Below the pieces are notes generated by a model. It had not been told where the DNA came from and ran no database searches. It saw only the letters and a list, made by a program, of their open reading frames with translations. The position numbers and the translations under genes are program-made. From an uncultured Collinsella sp. (GTDB lineage: Bacteria > Actinomycetota > Coriobacteriia > Coriobacteriales > Coriobacteriaceae), in contig CABRWN010000036.1 in assembly GCA_902474645.1 (NCBI GenBank), positions 1 through 14,018 of the forward strand: a DNA stretch of 14,018 bases, in the 5' to 3' direction. Numbering within the stretch: the first letter of the stretch is position 1; each line of letters begins with the position of its first letter. Below, one piece after another: positions 7,558 to 12,836 of the stretch.

Positions 7558-8610
7558 GTGAAAACGGGTATTTCGATTTATCTTTCCAGCCCTCTGCAGG
7601 ATATTGAGCGGACGATTGAGCGTGGTGCCGCGGCGGGTGCGCGCTATGCGTTCACCTCGCTGCATATTCCCGAGGATGGGGGAGCGGCGTATGCTGATAA
7701 GGTCCGTCATGTGCTGTCGCTGCTTTCCGCCCGCGGCATTGCGCTCATTGCCGATGTGGGGCCTCGCACGTGCGATTTGCTCGGGCTTGAGCGCATCGAG
7801 GACCTGCGCGATCTGGGGTTGGAATACCTTCGTTTGGACTATGGCTTTAGCGCCCAGCGGGTCGCGGAGCTGTCCGGTGTATTTCACATTGTGGTCAATG
7901 CATCGACAGTGAGTTCTGATGAAATCGCATCGTGGCGTGAGGCCGGTGCCGATGTGACTCGTTTTGCCGCCTGTCACAATTTTTACCCCAAGCCTTATAC
8001 CGGTTTAGCTCTGGAGGACATTGCTCGGGTGAATCTTCGTCTTGCGGCGCTTGGATTCGAAATCATGGCTTTTGGGCCGGGTGAGGCTAAAGTTCGCGGG
8101 CCGGTATTCGAGGGGCTGCCGACGGTCGAGGCGCAGCGCGGTCGCGCGTCAAAGGTTGCTCTCAATATGCTTGAGCTTGCACACGGCGCCGATTGCGACA
8201 TTGTGTTGGTCGGCGACCCCGATCTTTCCGATGCGGGCTGGGCGCAGTTTGCTCAAGTTTCTGCCAGATACGTGGACCTGCAATGCGAGCTTGAGCCCGG
8301 TTATGCCTATGTGCGCGGGCAGATTCATCACGACCGGCCCGACTCGAGCGTCCTCATCTTTAGGTCTCAGGAGTCACGTACGACGCTTAAGCCGGATTCC
8401 GTGCCGACGGATGCCGGAGCCGGCCTGTTTCGAAAGGCGGGGTCGATCGCTGTGAGCAATAGCGGATATGGGCGCTACGAAGGCGAGCTTGAGATTGCGC
8501 GGGTCGATCTTCCCGGTGACGAGCGCATGAACGTTGCGGGCCATATCACGCCCGAGGCAATGGAGCTGCTGCCGTTCATCAAACGCGGATTCGGGGTACG
8601 GTTCGTTTAG
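7558..8610 (+). CDS. mupG: 6-phospho-N-acetylmuramidase, DUF871/GH170 family
   Basis: A 350-residue protein of the DUF871 family, whose characterised member MupG of Staphylococcus aureus (GH170) hydrolyses MurNAc-6-P-GlcNAc to MurNAc-6-P and GlcNAc in the cytoplasm. The family opening MKTGISIYLSS is clear, followed by a TIM-barrel-like region (about 1-240) with ...YAFTSLHIPED (30-40), ADVGPRT, RLDYGF, and ACHNFYPKPYTGL (about 140-152). A smaller C-terminal domain (about 250-350) ends in the typical NVAGHI...LLPFIKRG. No signal peptide is seen. The start is GTG 7558, nine bases after AAAGGAG (7542-7548); no ATG is available at this point. Its place behind murRQP strongly supports the assignment; in S. 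aureus the same four genes occur in a different order. It is separated from murP by a terminator, which hints at separate control of its level. Confidence 0.9.
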   Translation: MKTGISIYLSSPLQDIERTIERGAAAGARYAFTSLHIPEDGGAAYADKVRHVLSLLSARGIALIADVGPRTCDLLGLERIEDLRDLGLEYLRLDYGFSAQRVAELSGVFHIVVNASTVSSDEIASWREAGADVTRFAACHNFYPKPYTGLALEDIARVNLRLAALGFEIMAFGPGEAKVRGPVFEGLPTVEAQRGRASKVALNMLELAHGADCDIVLVGDPDLSDAGWAQFAQVSARYVDLQCELEPGYAYVRGQIHHDRPDSSVLIFRSQESRTTLKPDSVPTDAGAGLFRKAGSIAVSNSGYGRYEGELEIARVDLPGDERMNVAGHITPEAMELLPFIKRGFGVRFV

Positions 8611-8626
8611 CGTGTGACCCGTGGGC

Positions 8627-8632
8627 TACAAT
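8627..8632 (+). promoter_or_regulatory. -10-like element upstream of the ArsC/Spx-like gene
   Basis: GGGCTACAAT ends in TACAAT (8627-8632), 70 bases before the gene start. A clear -35 box at the right distance is missing (CGTTTA at 17 bases is poor). A similar GGGCTACACT occurs at 3341-3350 ahead of the VanZ-like gene, so this may be a local promoter style. Confidence 0.3.
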
Positions 8633-8702
8633 TGGCTCATCATACGAAGGCGCCTCGTGTGGCGTGTGCCTGCGTTGGCCGATCTATATTCGGAGGATTC
8701 CC

Positions 8703-9062
8703 ATGACCGTACTGTTTGTTGAATATCCCAAGTGCTCGACCTGTAAGAAGGCCAAGGCATGGCTGGACGAACATGGGGTAGAGTATATCGACCGCGATAT
8801 CGTTTTGGACAATCCCACGGCTGATGAGCTTGCGACCTGGATTGCTCGCTCGGGGCTGCCGGTGCGGCGCTTCTTTAATTCGTCGGGCATGAAATATCGA
8901 GAGCTGGGCCTGAAGGCGCGTCTGGATGCGGGCATGACGGATCGGGAGTGCTACGAGCTGCTGGCGACCGACGGCATGCTGGTCAAGCGTCCGCTGCTGG
9001 TGGGCGACGACTTTGCGATTCCCGGCTTTAGGGAAGCGGCTTGGGCCGAGGCGTTGCTGTAG
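8703..9062 (+). CDS. ArsC/Spx-family (thioredoxin-fold) protein
   Basis: A 119-residue protein of the arsenate reductase-like ArsC/Spx/MgsR superfamily. The N-terminus carries the redox motif C11-S-T-C14 (EYPKCSTCKKAKAWLDE), followed by the family pattern PVRRFFNSSGMKYRELGLK and LVKRPLLVGDDFAIPGF near the C-terminus, where the K-R-P arginine is conserved. The CxxC form is usual in Spx/MgsR-like regulators and in many uncharacterised ArsC homologues, so a glutaredoxin-type reductase, a stress regulator or an arsenate reductase are all possible; no ars genes are nearby, which argues against a dedicated arsenic role. ATG 8703 is chosen with GGAGGA (8692-8697) upstream; upstream in-frame TTG/GTG codons would precede this ribosome site. 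It is a single gene facing a leftward gene. Confidence 0.85.
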   Translation: MTVLFVEYPKCSTCKKAKAWLDEHGVEYIDRDIVLDNPTADELATWIARSGLPVRRFFNSSGMKYRELGLKARLDAGMTDRECYELLATDGMLVKRPLLVGDDFAIPGFREAAWAEALL

Positions 9063-9069
9063 CGGCTGC

Positions 9070-9239
9070 GGAAAGTGCGACCCGGAATTCGCTTCCAGAA
9101 TGGGATGCACTTTCCCAAAGTGGCCGGTTGCGGAAAGCACGTCCCATTCTGAGCTTCGATTGTGGGACACGGTTTCCGTTTGAGGGCTCGACGGGAAAGT
9201 GGGGACCAGTTTGAGCTTGAGATCTGGGACGCACTTTCC
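9070..9239. repeat. Array of three palindromic (REP-like) hairpin units
   Basis: Three imperfect palindromes follow one another at 61-63 base spacing. Unit A (9070-9115): GGAAAGTGCGACCC / GGGATGCACTTTCC. Unit B (9131-9178): CGGAAAGCACGTCCCA / TGGGACACGGTTTCCG. Unit C (9194-9239): GGAAAGTGGGGACCA / TGGGACGCACTTTCC. The loops of B and C share GAGCTT, and that of A has the related CGCTT. The array fills the gap between two convergent genes. No T-tract follows any unit, so these do not look like ordinary terminators; they resemble dispersed REP/BIME-type elements. Confidence 0.8.
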
Positions 9240-9258
9240 GCCGGCGGGCCTGCCTCAG

Positions 9259-9669
9259 TCAGTCCGCCAGCTGCGCCCATTCGTGCGGATCGTAGACCTT
9301 TACGTGCTTGTTGGGCTTGCCGCTCCAGTACTCCTCGTCCATAAAGGGCAGATATGCCTGAACGCCGGGGCAGATAAAGGGAATCCGCTGCTGTTGCAGT
9401 CGCTCGCGCTGGCGCTGCTCCAGATGCGCCTCGGATATGACGGTCGGCATGCCGGACAGCTCGACCAAGCTTGCCTGGATGCGCTTGAGGTCGGGGAGCC
9501 CTGCGTGCCATGTCGTCCGCATGATCAAAAACGAGGCGCGGCGGTATTTTGCCTGCATCACCGTGATGGCGGGGCGCAGTGTGGGATGGATTTTGTCCCG
9601 TTCAGGCCAAAGGTCGGCAGTGATCTCGAGGCCCAGGGTCTCCCATAGGTAATCAAGCTCTTCGTCCAT
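9259..9669 (-). CDS. Hypothetical protein
   Basis: A 136-residue soluble protein of unknown function, leftward. It starts MDEELDYLWETLGLEITADL, is rich in charged and aromatic residues, and has a distinctive central-to-C-terminal stretch, QRERLQQQRIPFICPGVQAY then LPF. This recalls a pattern (Arg-rich helix, then IPF-I-P--Q-YLPF) that I associate with a group of MarR-like winged-helix proteins of Firmicutes, but the resemblance is from memory and no DNA-binding helix is obvious. No signal peptide or membrane segment is seen. ATG 9669 is chosen, with GAGG four bases upstream on this strand (slightly short); a TTG at 9690 would add seven residues but has no ribosome site. It converges on the ArsC-like gene across the hairpin array and is divergent from the tRNA genes. 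Confidence 0.68.
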   Translation of the reverse strand: MDEELDYLWETLGLEITADLWPERDKIHPTLRPAITVMQAKYRRASFLIMRTTWHAGLPDLKRIQASLVELSGMPTVISEAHLEQRQRERLQQQRIPFICPGVQAYLPFMDEEYWSGKPNKHVKVYDPHEWAQLAD

Positions 9670-9710
9670 GGTGCCTCGATATCTACGCAATCATTGATAC
9701 TTCGATTGTG

Positions 9711-9741
9711 TTGCCTGGTGCTATCGTTTTCGCGGTAGAAT
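9711..9741 (+). promoter_or_regulatory. Possible additional rightward promoter upstream of the tRNA genes
   Basis: TTGCCT (9711-9716) and TAGAAT (9736-9741) are separated by 19 bases, a little long. A transcript from here would run through about 200 bases containing the 9835-9869 hairpin before the tRNAs. No open reading frame of interest lies in that stretch. Confidence 0.3.
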
Positions 9742-9834
9742 CTGCCAACGGTTGACGGCTACCGCTCGCGGCGTTTTGCCCTTCGTGTACAGCGGTTGGC
9801 TTCACAGGTCCTTCACGGGTTGGACTAAATTAGG

Positions 9835-9869
9835 CCAATTTGACTGAATTTCAAAAAAGTCAAAATTGG
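9835..9869. repeat. AT-rich hairpin just upstream of the tRNA promoter
   Basis: CCAATTTGAC (9835-9844) pairs with GTCAAAATTGG (9859-9869), a 10-bp stem with one bulged A. It ends four bases before the -35 box of the tRNA promoter. With no T-run on either side it is not a standard terminator; it could be a binding site or the end of an upstream transcript. Confidence 0.5.
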
Positions 9870-9872
9870 GGC

Positions 9873-9901
9873 TTGCGTCACGGCGAGACTTCCCGTATAT
9901 T
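9873..9901 (+). promoter_or_regulatory. Promoter of the tRNA-Gln/tRNA-Glu operon
   Basis: TTGCGT (9873-9878) and TATATT (9896-9901) have the ideal 17-base spacing and 4/6 and 5/6 consensus matches. The first tRNA begins 45 bases after the -10 box. This is one of the best promoters in the window, as expected for stable RNA. Confidence 0.7.
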
Positions 9902-9945
9902 TCTTTCTTGCGCAACGGCACAGCCGAGCGCAGCGATGCAGTCAT

Positions 9946-10019
9946 TGGGATGTCGTCTAATGGCAGGACAGCGGATTCTGGTTCCGTCAATGGGGGTTCG
10001 ACTCCCTCCATCCCAGCCA
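9946..10019 (+). tRNA. tRNA-Gln (anticodon CUG)
   Basis: A complete 74-base cloverleaf. Acceptor stem TGGGATG pairs perfectly with CATCCCA. The anticodon stem GCGGA/TCCGT encloses loop TTCTGGT, giving anticodon CTG (reads CAG, Gln). The T-arm contains GTTCGAC, and the 3' CCA is encoded (10017-10019). The U1-A72 acceptor start is typical of bacterial tRNA-Gln. Confidence 0.95.
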
Positions 10020-10036
10020 TTGCATTTGCTACATAT

Positions 10037-10113
10037 GGCCCGTTCGTCTAGCGGTTTAGGACACCGCCCTCTCAAGGCGGAGATCACCAGTTCGAATCTG
10101 GTACGGGCTACCA
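10037..10113 (+). tRNA. tRNA-Glu (anticodon CUC)
   Basis: A complete 77-base cloverleaf, 17 bases after tRNA-Gln. Acceptor GGCCCGT pairs with ACGGGCT (one terminal G-U). Anticodon stem CCGCC/GGCGG encloses loop CTCTCAA, giving anticodon CTC (reads GAG, Glu). The T-loop is TTCGAAT, and CCA is encoded (10111-10113). It is cotranscribed with tRNA-Gln and followed by a terminator. Confidence 0.95.
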
Positions 10114-10123
10114 AAATTGAACG

Positions 10124-10152
10124 CCCGGGCCTCGTAAGAGACCCGGGTTTTG
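10124..10152 (+). terminator. Intrinsic terminator of the tRNA operon
   Basis: CCCGGGCCTC (10124-10133) pairs with GAGACCCGGG (10138-10147) with one C-A mismatch, around a GTAA loop, and is followed by TTTT. It starts 10 bases after the CCA of tRNA-Glu. Confidence 0.85.
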
Positions 10153-10160
10153 TGTATTGA

Positions 10161-10172
10161 CCGTATATACGG
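10161..10172. promoter_or_regulatory. 12-bp perfect palindrome upstream of the TPR gene
   Basis: CCGTATATACGG (10161-10172) lies 36 bases before the TPR gene start and is preceded by TTGA. It may be an operator or contain the -10 element (TATATA), but no good -35 box stands at the right distance. Confidence 0.3.
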
Positions 10173-10207
10173 CGCCTGCCGTGTTTCGCTCAGATCGAGG
10201 AGTAGCC

Positions 10208-11125
10208 ATGGATCTGCCCATCAGCTTGCAAGACATCACGTATGCCGAGAACTATCTGGCGCAGGGCGACCTGGCTACGGCGACGCCGCTGCTGGAGCGT
10301 CTGGTGGAGCTCGCCGAGGAGTATATCGACGCTGAGTGCAAGACGGAGGAGAAGCGCCAATACTTTAGCTTCGATAGCAAGTTTGAGCGCTTGGCCTATC
10401 GCCGCGTGGAGAAGGATCCGCGCGAGCTCGTGCAGGTCGAGGTGCCGTTTGACCGCCTGTACTCTGACATGGCGTTTGCCTACATTCGCCAGCAGGATTA
10501 TGTGAGCGCTCGTAATGCCCTGATGCAGGCTGTGCGTTGGGACCCCATGAACTGCAACTATCGCTTGGATTTGGCCGAGCTGTTCCGCGCACTCGAGGAC
10601 AAGCAGGAATGGGCATCGCTCTCGTTCTCGGTGCTGGAGCGTGCAAGCGATGGCAAGTGCGCCGCCCGCGCTTACGCCAATCTAGGTCAGTACTTCTTGG
10701 AGCCCGAGACCGAGAACATTTCGGCTGCCGTGGGCTGCGCGCGTCTGGCGCTGCGCCTGGCGCCCAACGATGCGCATACGACGCGCCTGCTCAACAAGAT
10801 CCATACTGCCTATCCGGATGCCGCCGATGAGAGCGACGACCACGTGATGGGCGAGCTGGCGTTGCAGGGCGTGCCGACCTCGCCTTCGGCCGAGATTGCC
10901 ATCTGCCTGATTATGTGCGCGACCGATGCTGCAAGCGACGGCGACAAGCAGGAGGCGACGCGCCTGACGGTGCGTGCTCGCGACTTGGTGGGCGAGGAGG
11001 CCTGTGCGGCGATTATCAAGCTGGTGCGCGAGAGCGACGCCGAACTCAACGCCGAGCGCAAGGCTAAGCGCGAGACTGCGGGCTCAAACGCCGATGGAGC
11101 CAAGGAGGCCGGCGATGCCCAGTAA
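10208..11125 (+). CDS. Tetratricopeptide-repeat (TPR) protein
   Basis: A 305-residue, acidic, soluble protein with no signal peptide. At least one clear TPR motif runs from 81 to 114 (FDRLYSDMAFAYIRQQDYVS then ARNALMQAVRWDP), followed by degenerate helical repeats at about 115-148 and 152-187. The N-terminal 1-45 is also helix-turn-helix-like in the TPR manner (NYLAQGDLATATPLLERLVE). The C-terminus (about 270-305) is a charged Ala/Glu/Lys tail. TPRs bind other proteins; the partner is unknown. ATG 10208 is chosen with GAGGAG (10197-10202) five bases upstream; the frame is open earlier, but that part begins inside the tRNA terminator region. The gene overlaps smpB by 11 bases, so translation is probably coupled, and a link to ribosome rescue is possible but not shown. 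Confidence 0.82.
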   Translation: MDLPISLQDITYAENYLAQGDLATATPLLERLVELAEEYIDAECKTEEKRQYFSFDSKFERLAYRRVEKDPRELVQVEVPFDRLYSDMAFAYIRQQDYVSARNALMQAVRWDPMNCNYRLDLAELFRALEDKQEWASLSFSVLERASDGKCAARAYANLGQYFLEPETENISAAVGCARLALRLAPNDAHTTRLLNKIHTAYPDAADESDDHVMGELALQGVPTSPSAEIAICLIMCATDAASDGDKQEATRLTVRARDLVGEEACAAIIKLVRESDAELNAERKAKRETAGSNADGAKEAGDAQ

Positions 11126-11585
11126 GCGCGAGCGCAAGCTCATTTCTAAGAATCGCTCTGCGCATCACGAGTACTTTATCGATGAGACGTTCGAATGCGG
11201 TATTGAACTGAGTGGCACCGAGGTCAAGTCGATTCGCGAGCGCGCCTGCCAGATTACCGATACCTTCGCGCTGATCCGCGGCGGAGAGTGCTGGCTCGTC
11301 GGTCTGCATATCCACCCTTATAGCCATGGTGGCGTGTGGAATCGCGATCCCGACCGTCGGCGTCGCCTGCTGCTGCACCGCAAGGAGATCGACTTTCTTG
11401 ACGGCAAACTTCGCAACCGTGGTTATGCGCTGGTTCCGTTGGAACTCTACTTTAATACCGACGGCCGCGTAAAGCTGCTGCTGGGTCTGGGTCGCGGCAA
11501 GAAGCTCTACGACAAGCGCGAGGACATGGCCAAGCGCGACGTTCAGCGCGAAATCGACCGCGCCCTTAAGGAACGCAACCGCTAG
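11115..11585 (+). CDS. smpB: SsrA-binding protein SmpB
   Basis: A 156-residue tmRNA-binding protein that places tmRNA in the A site of stalled ribosomes (trans-translation). The whole family pattern is visible: HHEYFIDETFECGIELSGTE then VKSIRERACQITDTFA, IHPYSHGGVWNRDPDRRRRL, LHRKEIDFLDGK, GYALVPLELYFN, LLLGLGRGKKLYDKRED, and the basic C-terminal tail RDVQREIDRALKERNR that enters the mRNA channel. Length is normal. ATG 11115 is chosen with AAGGAGG (11102-11108) six bases upstream, which lies inside the end of the TPR gene. No ssrA (tmRNA) gene is seen downstream within the window. In many bacteria smpB is adjacent to rnr; here both are present on the same strand but separated by about 8.6 kb. 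Confidence 0.96.
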   Translation: MPSKRERKLISKNRSAHHEYFIDETFECGIELSGTEVKSIRERACQITDTFALIRGGECWLVGLHIHPYSHGGVWNRDPDRRRRLLLHRKEIDFLDGKLRNRGYALVPLELYFNTDGRVKLLLGLGRGKKLYDKREDMAKRDVQREIDRALKERNR

Positions 11586-11597
11586 GCACTCTGTATA

Positions 11598-11664
11598 AGT
11601 TGCGGTGGAATACGGACTGTTTTGCCTGTTTGAGGGGCTATTCAGTCCCTATTTCACCGCAACT
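11598..11664. repeat. Long 22-bp inverted repeat downstream of smpB
   Basis: The left arm (11598-11619) begins AGTTGCGGTG and ends GGACTG; the right arm (11643-11664) is its reverse complement at 20 of 22 positions, one of the two exceptions being a G-U pair. The loop is 23 bases (11620-11642). It begins 13 bases after the smpB stop and has no T-tract, so it is not a plain terminator; a true terminator follows at 11707. It looks like a mobile or dispersed palindromic element, or a structured 3' end protecting the smpB mRNA. Confidence 0.75.
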
Positions 11665-11706
11665 GCGGGCGTCTCATCTTTCTTACTGTTCTGACACATA
11701 TGTCTC

Positions 11707-11740
11707 AAAGGCGGCGTCCGTTATGGGTGCCGCCTTTTTT
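11707..11740 (+). terminator. Intrinsic terminator of the TPR-smpB operon
   Basis: GGCGGC (11710-11715) pairs with GCCGCC (11729-11734), extendable by two G-U and two G-C pairs toward a small loop, and is followed by six T residues (11735-11740). AAA at 11707-11709 would pair with the T-tract, so it may also act leftward. Confidence 0.85.
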
Positions 11741-11791
11741 GTGGGTACATACATTCATGAGGTTCCAACCCGAGCTAGGGGAGTGATCGTT

Positions 11792-12295
11792 ATGGACAAA
11801 ACTGCGTTCTTTACCATGCCGAGCGGTCTGTACGTGGTGAGCGCTGCGGCAGAAGGGTTGCGCGCCGGCTGCGTCATCAACACTGCGGTGCAGGTGACGT
11901 CCATGCCGCCGCGTATTTCGGTTGCCGTGAACAAGGACAATGTCACCTCGGGCGTCATCGCATCGGCCAAAGCGTTCGCGCTGACCGTGATCGATCAGAC
12001 CGCCGACATGCTCTACATCGGTAACTTTGGGTTCCGCACCAGCAGCGATTATGACAAGTTTGCCAAATACGAGACCCGCGAGACGGCTCTGGGCATGCCC
12101 TATGTGCCCGAGCACGCGGCGGCCCTGTTTAGCTGCCGTTTGATCGACACTGTGGATGTGGGCACGCATCTGCTGTTTATCGGCGAGGTCGAGGATGCCG
12201 AGCGCCTGAGCGACGAGACACCGCTGACGTACGACTACTATCACAAGGTGCTAAAGGGCAAGACGCCGCCCAAAGCCTCGTCGTATCAAGGCTAG
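11792..12295 (+). CDS. Flavin reductase-like (FMN-binding split-barrel) protein
   Basis: A 167-residue protein of the flavin reductase-like domain family, which binds FMN and passes electrons between NAD(P)H, flavin and partner proteins. The opening MDKTAFFTMPSGLYVVSA, then GCVINTAVQVTSMPPRISVA and VNKDN, matches the family's FMN-phosphate-binding region (N-T-x-x-Q-x-S/T-x-x-P, about 29-39). FALTVIDQTADMLYIGNFGF (67-86) and a late LFIGEVEDAERLSDETPLTY (about 129-148) complete the fold. In high-molecular-weight rubredoxins (e.g. Moorella Hrb) this domain is fused to a rubredoxin; here a separate rubredoxin gene lies next door. ATG 11792 is chosen with GGGGAG (11778-11783) eight bases upstream; the frame is open back to 11600, but that part overlaps the inverted repeat and terminator. 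The likely role, NAD(P)H-driven electron supply for oxygen or peroxide detoxification, is inferred from the neighbour. Confidence 0.87.
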   Translation: MDKTAFFTMPSGLYVVSAAAEGLRAGCVINTAVQVTSMPPRISVAVNKDNVTSGVIASAKAFALTVIDQTADMLYIGNFGFRTSSDYDKFAKYETRETALGMPYVPEHAAALFSCRLIDTVDVGTHLLFIGEVEDAERLSDETPLTYDYYHKVLKGKTPPKASSYQG

Positions 12296-12305
12296 AAATG
12301 TTCTA
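12293..12305. promoter_or_regulatory. 13-bp palindrome overlapping the flavin reductase stop codon
   Basis: TAGAA-ATG-TTCTA (12293-12305) begins with the stop codon of the flavin reductase gene and ends seven bases before the -35 box of the rubredoxin promoter. It is a candidate operator or weak hairpin. Confidence 0.3.
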
Positions 12306-12312
12306 AAAATAC

Positions 12313-12340
12313 TTGCATTATGTTATTGAGAATATATACT
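12313..12340 (+). promoter_or_regulatory. Promoter of the rubredoxin gene
   Basis: TTGCAT (12313-12318) and TATACT (12335-12340) are 16 bases apart, with 4/6 and 5/6 consensus matches. It lies in the most AT-rich stretch of the window (about 12299-12350) and gives a leader of about 37 bases. It shows that the rubredoxin can be made independently of the flavin reductase. Confidence 0.7.
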
Positions 12341-12383
12341 AATAAGTAAGTACACCAGCAGTCACGTTCGAGAGGAGAACATC

Positions 12384-12527
12384 ATGGCTGAGGAGAAGAA
12401 GACGTATAAGTTTGTGTGCACCGTTTGCGGTTACGAGGTTGAGGTCGACACACCCGAGCTGCCCGAGGACTACGTATGCCCGGTCTGCGGCGTCGGCCCC
12501 GATGAGTTTGAGCTCGTCGAGGAGTAG
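12384..12527 (+). CDS. Rubredoxin
   Basis: A 47-residue protein read directly from the sequence: MAEEKKTYKFVCTVCGYEVE at the N-terminus and VCPVCGVGPDEFELVEE at the C-terminus. Four cysteines, C12 and C15 (CTVCG) and C32 and C35 (CPVCG), form the Fe(SCys)4 site; YKFVCTVCGY and LPEDYVCPVCG(x)3DEFE are the usual rubredoxin signatures. It is a little shorter than the common 52-54 residues because the segment between the cysteine pairs is short, as in rubredoxin domains of larger fusion proteins. The ribosome site AGAGGAG (12371-12377) is six bases upstream. It carries single electrons in the cytoplasm of anaerobes; the adjacent flavin reductase-like protein is the likely donor, and the acceptor (for example a flavodiiron protein or rubrerythrin) is not in the window. 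Confidence 0.92.
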   Translation: MAEEKKTYKFVCTVCGYEVEVDTPELPEDYVCPVCGVGPDEFELVEE

Positions 12528-12567
12528 CTCGCAGACACACGACTTGCAGCAACACATAGCTCTGTCC

Positions 12568-12605
12568 AAGGGTCTCGGTCGGATATTCCGGCCGGGACCC
12601 TTTTC
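12568..12605 (+). terminator. Intrinsic terminator of the rubredoxin gene
   Basis: A 15-bp stem, AAGGGTCTCGGTCGG (12568-12582) / CCGGCCGGGACCCTT (12588-12602) with two G-U pairs and loop ATATT, is followed by TT then CC, so the T-run is TTTT counting the stem end. This is the strongest stem among the window's terminators. Confidence 0.88.
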
Positions 12606-12618
12606 CTCCGTCCCCAAG

Positions 12619-12644
12619 GGATCACGGCTGCTGTTAGCCGATCC
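12619..12644. repeat. Small bulged hairpin
   Basis: GGAT (12619-12622) and CGGCT (12625-12629) pair with AGCCG (12636-12640) and ATCC (12641-12644) around a CA bulge and a GCTGTT loop. It has no T-tract, its role is unknown, and it may be chance in a GC-rich gap. Confidence 0.3.
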
Positions 12645-12669
12645 AGTCTGTCGTGAGTCCGGCCGACCT

Positions 12670-12808
12670 TTTGTCTCAATCTGTAACATCTAACGACTCA
12701 AAACTGGTCTTCCTGTTACAGGTTGAGACAAACCAAAACCGTCCGGCAGAAGATCTCGATCTGTGACACCTAGACATCAAAAGCGGGTCTAGATGTTACA
12801 GATCGAGA
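12670..12808. repeat. Tandem pair of related palindromic hairpin elements
   Basis: Element 1 has a 19-bp stem (12670-12688 with 12714-12732; one G-U pair), arms beginning TTTGTCTCAATCTGTAACA, and a 25-base loop. Element 2 has a 22-bp imperfect stem (12754-12775 with 12787-12808; one G-U pair and one mismatch), arms beginning TCTCGATCTGTGACA, and an 11-base loop. The two share the core TCTCrATCTGTrACA and its complement, so they are diverged copies of one element, 21 bases apart. They occupy the gap between the convergent rubredoxin and Nramp genes, and no T-tract follows on either strand. Together with the rubredoxin terminator and the 12619 hairpin they account for most of this 309-base gap. 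Confidence 0.8.
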
Positions 12809-12836
12809 CATTTGCCTGGGTAGGTGCTCCGCCCCA

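Noticed and set aside
9802..10020. 72-residue leftward frame over tRNA-Gln (GVEPPLTEPESAVLPLDDIP)
   Set aside because: It is the antisense translation of the tRNA, a well-known type of false gene.
11586..11791. Possible ssrA (tmRNA) gene downstream of smpB
   Set aside because: No tRNA-like ends, no tag reading frame and no CCA-type 3' end were found; the stretch holds an inverted repeat and a terminator.
12670..12808. CRISPR-like array
   Set aside because: There are only two copies, each is internally palindromic, and the intervening 21 bases are not spacer-like; no cas genes are present.
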